Origin: Clostridia bacterium
Lineage (GTDB): Bacteria > Bacillota > Clostridia > Christensenellales > Aristaeellaceae
Reading direction: 5' to 3'
DNA: 64,000 nucleotides
Assembly: GCA_017470145.1 (NCBI GenBank)
Contig: JAFUFB010000030.1
Location: forward strand, 124,001 to 188,000
Shown: in pieces, positions 61,634 through 64,000 of the stretch
Layout: every line of letters begins with the position of its first letter
Position numbering within the stretch: the first letter of the stretch is position 1
Translations under genes and position numbers: made by a program
Notes under the pieces: generated by a model
Seen by the model: only the letters and a program-made list of their open reading frames with translations
Told to the model about the DNA's origin: nothing
Database searches by the model: none

Positions 61634-61850
61634 TAAGAAAAAACTCTGCTCACGGGGGACTCCACATCCCTTGTGGGCAGGGTATAAGGGGCAAATAAAA
61701 CTGGACTCTGGATTGTTCCGTCTGAAATAGGATGACAACAATCCGGAGCCCAGATCATTCAGTTCTCTCAATGCCAGCCTTATAACCTGTAACGGGTAAT
61801 TGATTCCCAATTTGCCGGCATACCCATGTAGCCCAGGAGTTCCGCTTTGG
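61594..61850. repeat. Direct repeat, copy A (capsid tail, spacer and Abi gene 3' end)
   Basis: Closely matches 63392-63650 at an offset of about 1800 bp. It spans the VQVLKMAGT codons, a ~145-bp non-coding spacer and the last codons of an Abi_2 gene on the opposite strand. The spacer and the Abi end are almost unchanged between copies. Confidence 0.88.
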
Positions 61851-62718
61851 TGATTCTTGAGGTCTTTCTCGTAAAAGAGACGATCAGTTTCCAGAGAAGC
61901 TGTTTGTAAATCAGGAATTCCTCTCTTGGCAGGAGATATCTCAGCGCGATCACCAAGCCGAAATAATCTCTTTTCCCCTGAATATACTGGTTCCCTTTTT
62001 TCGGAAGACCAAGTTTCGCATGCAAAGGTTTATCAGGGAAATCCTGCTGGATCAAACGGTGGCAATATAGCCGTTCGCTGTGGGCACAGATGTTGCGGAA
62101 GAATGTCAGTGCATTCAGATATCTGGCGAGCTCTTTTTCATTCACATTGGAGAACTCTTTGCTGATGGCACTTTGCTCCTGATACCTCAGAAGAGAATAC
62201 ATCTTTGATAGCTGACCGAATGTCATCGCGTTTTTAGTAACCCAAAGCGGGACGTTACCATGCGTAATGCGCTGATGGACAATATAGGCATGATCGGTGT
62301 CCTGATTCGCTATCTTGTCCAGAATTCTGATCAGTTTGGAAACGGCTACAGATTTCTTCGGGTCTGATGTATAACAAGCAGATGAAAGATAGAAATACTG
62401 TTGCTCTCCATAATGAGCACAAAACTTGTCAGAGATCAATTGCCCGATCTTCTGTTCTACTTGAAAAAGGTAGCTCAGTGTAAGTTCCCGCAGAGCCTTG
62501 TCAAAATCGTAGAGAGAAACAATATCTTCGAAGGATGTGCTTTTCTCATACCGTCTGGTCATTTTATTGATGAACGGTTCCTTGTATCCGCCGACCAAAG
62601 AAAAGTAGCCTATGTTCATCAACTTCTTCTCTGCAAATTTGGCATCGGCGATGATCAGGCCTTTTCTACTGGTCAGCATTGTGATCTGCTGACTGACATT
62701 CAGGTAAGGTTTTGCCAT
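61780..62718 (-). CDS. Abi_2-family abortive infection protein
   Basis: 312 residues from ATG 62718 (GGAGA 8 bp upstream; an ATG 15 bp earlier is possible). AbiD/AbiF-type pattern: KPYLNVSQQITMLTSRKGLIIADAKFAEKKLMNIGYFSLVGGY at the start, RELTLSYLFQVEQKIGQLISD in the middle, and the HEPN RNase-like R-x4-H motif in FFRNICAHSERLY. Such proteins stop growth of phage-infected cells, probably by RNA cleavage. Its 3' end converges on a capsid-gene tail. A homologous Abi gene lies 860 bp away. Confidence 0.88.
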   Translation of the reverse strand: MAKPYLNVSQQITMLTSRKGLIIADAKFAEKKLMNIGYFSLVGGYKEPFINKMTRRYEKSTSFEDIVSLYDFDKALRELTLSYLFQVEQKIGQLISDKFCAHYGEQQYFYLSSACYTSDPKKSVAVSKLIRILDKIANQDTDHAYIVHQRITHGNVPLWVTKNAMTFGQLSKMYSLLRYQEQSAISKEFSNVNEKELARYLNALTFFRNICAHSERLYCHRLIQQDFPDKPLHAKLGLPKKGNQYIQGKRDYFGLVIALRYLLPREEFLIYKQLLWKLIVSFTRKTSRITKAELLGYMGMPANWESITRYRL

Positions 62719-62941
62719 GGGGCATATCTCCATCCTGTGAAAATTAAAGGAGGGCCCTTAGGTCCTCCCGCAGTCCCAGGCCTCGCGAGTATCTGGAACT
62801 AAGTCACTGGCGTAAGTATATGCAAAATGGGCTTGCCTGTCAATAGGCTCTTCGATTTTTCCATCAGCCGAAAAGGCGTCTCTCTGGCTAACGTAACTGT
62901 GACGTTTCTGTGTCATTATCCTCCCCTGCACAGTTAAGGAA

Positions 62942-63432
62942 ATCATAAGCCCACCGGCATTCTGCATCCGTCTCTTGGCGGGCAGAGCACCACAGCGAGT
63001 GAGGAGGACAGCCTTCTGCCGGATGATATCATTGACTTGGTTTACCGGTTGAAGCGGTCTTACTGTGCTAATGCGGCTTTCATCACCGCTGACAGCACGC
63101 TGGAGCAGATCCGGAAGCTGAAGGACGGCAACGGCCTGTATATCTGGCAGCCTGCTTTGACCGCCGGTGAGCCGAATCGTCTCCTGTGTTTCCCTGTGTA
63201 CACCAGCGCCTATATGCCTGCGGTTGAAGCGGGCGAGCCTGTGCTGGCTTTCGGTGATTTCAGTTACTACAATGTGGCTGATCGCGGGAACCGCAGTTTC
63301 CGGGCTTTGACAGAGCTGTATGCCGGAAACGGACAGGTTGGCTTCGTCAGCACTGAGCGTGTCGATGGCAAGCTGGTTCTGCCGGAAGCGGTGCAGGTGC
63401 TGAAGATGGCCGGAACCGTGGCGAACGGTTGA
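62942..63432 (+). pseudogene. Decayed HK97-fold phage major capsid protein, C-terminal part
   Basis: After an in-frame TAA the + strand encodes GNHKPTGILHPSLGGQSTTA, then DIIDLVYRLKRSYCANAAFI, TLEQIRKLKDGNGLYIWQPA, GEPNRLLCFPVYTSAYMPA and LAFGDFSYYNVADRGNRSFR, ending VQVLKMAGTVANG. These are the conserved C-terminal blocks of HK97-type major capsid proteins. The N-terminal half and start codon are missing, so it is a prophage relic; no other virion gene is in the window. Confidence 0.85.
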
Positions 63433-63650
63433 TAATCGGTGCTTTTCTTGCCCCGGGGCCTCCACATCCCCTGGGAGCAGGGTTTAAGGGGCAAATAGAA
63501 CTGGATTCTGGATTGTTCTGTCCGAATAGGATGACAACAATCCAGAGCCCAGATCATTCAGTTCTCTCAATGCCAGCCTTATAACCTGTAACGGGTAATT
63601 GATTCCCAATTTGCTGGCATACCCATGTAGCCCAGGAGCTCCGCATTTGA
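63392..63650. repeat. Direct repeat, copy B (capsid tail, spacer and Abi gene 3' end)
   Basis: Partner of 61594-61850, in the same orientation. Here the capsid tail is still attached to more of the capsid gene, so this copy looks ancestral. Confidence 0.88.
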
Positions 63651-64000
63651 GATCCTCTTTGATTTTCGTGTGTAGGATTCGATGCACTTCCTGAGTTGCC
63701 GTTTGAAATTCAGAAACTCTTCTTTTGGAAGGAGATATCGCAGCGTGATTACCAGTCCAAAGTAATCACATTTTCCCAGAATGTATTTATTCCCCTTCTT
63801 GGGGATGCCCAGCTTAGCATGAAGCGGTGTATCGATAAAATCGTGCTGATTTAACCTGTAGCTGTAAAGCCTTTCGTTGTGAGCACAAACGTTGCGGAAC
63901 AGGGTCAAGCAGCACAAAGAGTTTTCCAGCTCCTGCTCAGTAATAGATGGAAAGGCGCTGCAGATTCTGGTTTGCTGCTGAATCTGCAACACAGAATACA
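63579..64000 (-). CDS. Second Abi_2-family protein (partial, runs off the window)
   Basis: The frame is open to the right edge, so the N-terminus is not visible. The visible ~139 residues carry the R-x4-H motif in LFRNVCAHNERLYSYRLNQHDF, LHAKLGIPKKGNKYILGK, YFGLVITLRYLLPKEEFL and the end GYMGMPANWESITRYRL, whose last 17 residues are identical to the first Abi_2 protein. The middle is clearly diverged (HDFIDT versus QDFPDK), so the copies are old or have been differently acquired. Confidence 0.88.
   Translation of the reverse strand, partial: YSVLQIQQQTRICSAFPSITEQELENSLCCLTLFRNVCAHNERLYSYRLNQHDFIDTPLHAKLGIPKKGNKYILGKCDYFGLVITLRYLLPKEEFLNFKRQLRKCIESYTRKSKRISNAELLGYMGMPANWESITRYRL

Noticed and set aside
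62758-63465. 235-codon minus-strand frame over the capsid relic
   Set aside because: It is antisense to clear HK97 capsid coding sequence and has no recognisable features.
1-64000. CRISPR arrays, tRNA or rRNA genes
   Set aside because: No regularly spaced identical repeats with unique spacers, no tRNA cloverleaf or GTTCGAATC-type T-loop, and no rRNA segments were seen by reading; a covariance search was not possible.

Overview
The window looks like a chromosome segment of a GC-rich, anaerobic, fibre-degrading Clostridia-type Firmicute, perhaps from a gut or rumen. Evidence: Gram-positive Shine-Dalgarno sites (AGGAGG), near-consensus sigma-A promoters with 17-bp spacers, the rplI-dnaB-yhaM order, a BirA-type operator on bioY, and hemicellulose loci built from GH113, GH115 and GH130 enzymes with family-1 sugar ABC importers. 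A rumen Clostridia/Christensenellales relative is my guess; the sequence alone does not prove it.

Layout. 1-6.4 kb: the tail of an upstream gene, a surface beta-helix protein (Cthe_2159 type), a biotin transporter with its own operator, and a heterodimeric ABC exporter. 6.4-28.2 kb: mostly housekeeping and envelope genes: YlmH-like S4 protein with an in-frame amber codon, Nudix hydrolase, AlaRS lacking the C-terminal domain, radical SAM protein, secreted SH3 protein, secreted PIG-L deacetylase, UMF1 transporter, J-domain/TPR protein, murA, a multi-domain L,D-transpeptidase, a 1275-residue SdrD/Cna-B-like repeat protein, a lipoprotein, yhaM, dnaB, rplI and an esterase frameshifted in a G6 tract. 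28.3-30.0 kb: a lower-GC two-gene island, an OLD/RloA-like ATPase plus a small Toprim/RloB-like partner, with its own promoter and leader hairpin. It abuts decayed gene tails (GH115 and a GGDEF-like end).

30.4-40.6 kb: a glucuronoxylan-type locus. Two Gfo/Idh/MocA oxidoreductases diverge from a sugar ABC importer (binding protein plus two permeases). GH115 alpha-glucuronidase, a Nudix hydrolase and a SASA-type acetylesterase follow on the other strand. 40.9-49.9 kb: a complete beta-mannan locus. Its operon holds a binding protein, two permeases, cellobiose/mannobiose 2-epimerase, GH130_2 and GH130_1. A divergent LacI regulator has matching TTAACAAA-type operators at both promoters, and a cytoplasmic GH113 mannanase lies beyond it. 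The inferred route is: oligomannosides enter, GH113 cuts them, the epimerase turns mannobiose into mannosyl-glucose, and the GH130 phosphorylases release mannose-1-phosphate.

50-55 kb: a MalY/PatB lyase and a polar amino acid ABC importer. The binding-protein gene has a ~205-nt leader that may encode an Arg-rich leader peptide, and a perfect 118-bp tandem duplication lies in the transporter operon. 55-64 kb: a defence and mobile-DNA island of lower GC. It holds a truncated secreted gene running into 24-bp-period repeats like an insertion-sequence end, an ORF6N-PLD fusion, a single-chain MmeI-like restriction-modification enzyme, a frameshifted YhcG nuclease, a truncated McrB-like N-terminus, a decayed HK97 capsid gene, and two Abi_2 genes. 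The two Abi genes lie in duplicated cassettes, each convergent with the same capsid-gene tail.

The best candidates for something new are the ATPase/Toprim-like pair at 28.3-30.0 kb and the capsid-tail/Abi_2 duplication at 61.6-64 kb. No CRISPR array, rRNA or tRNA was recognised.
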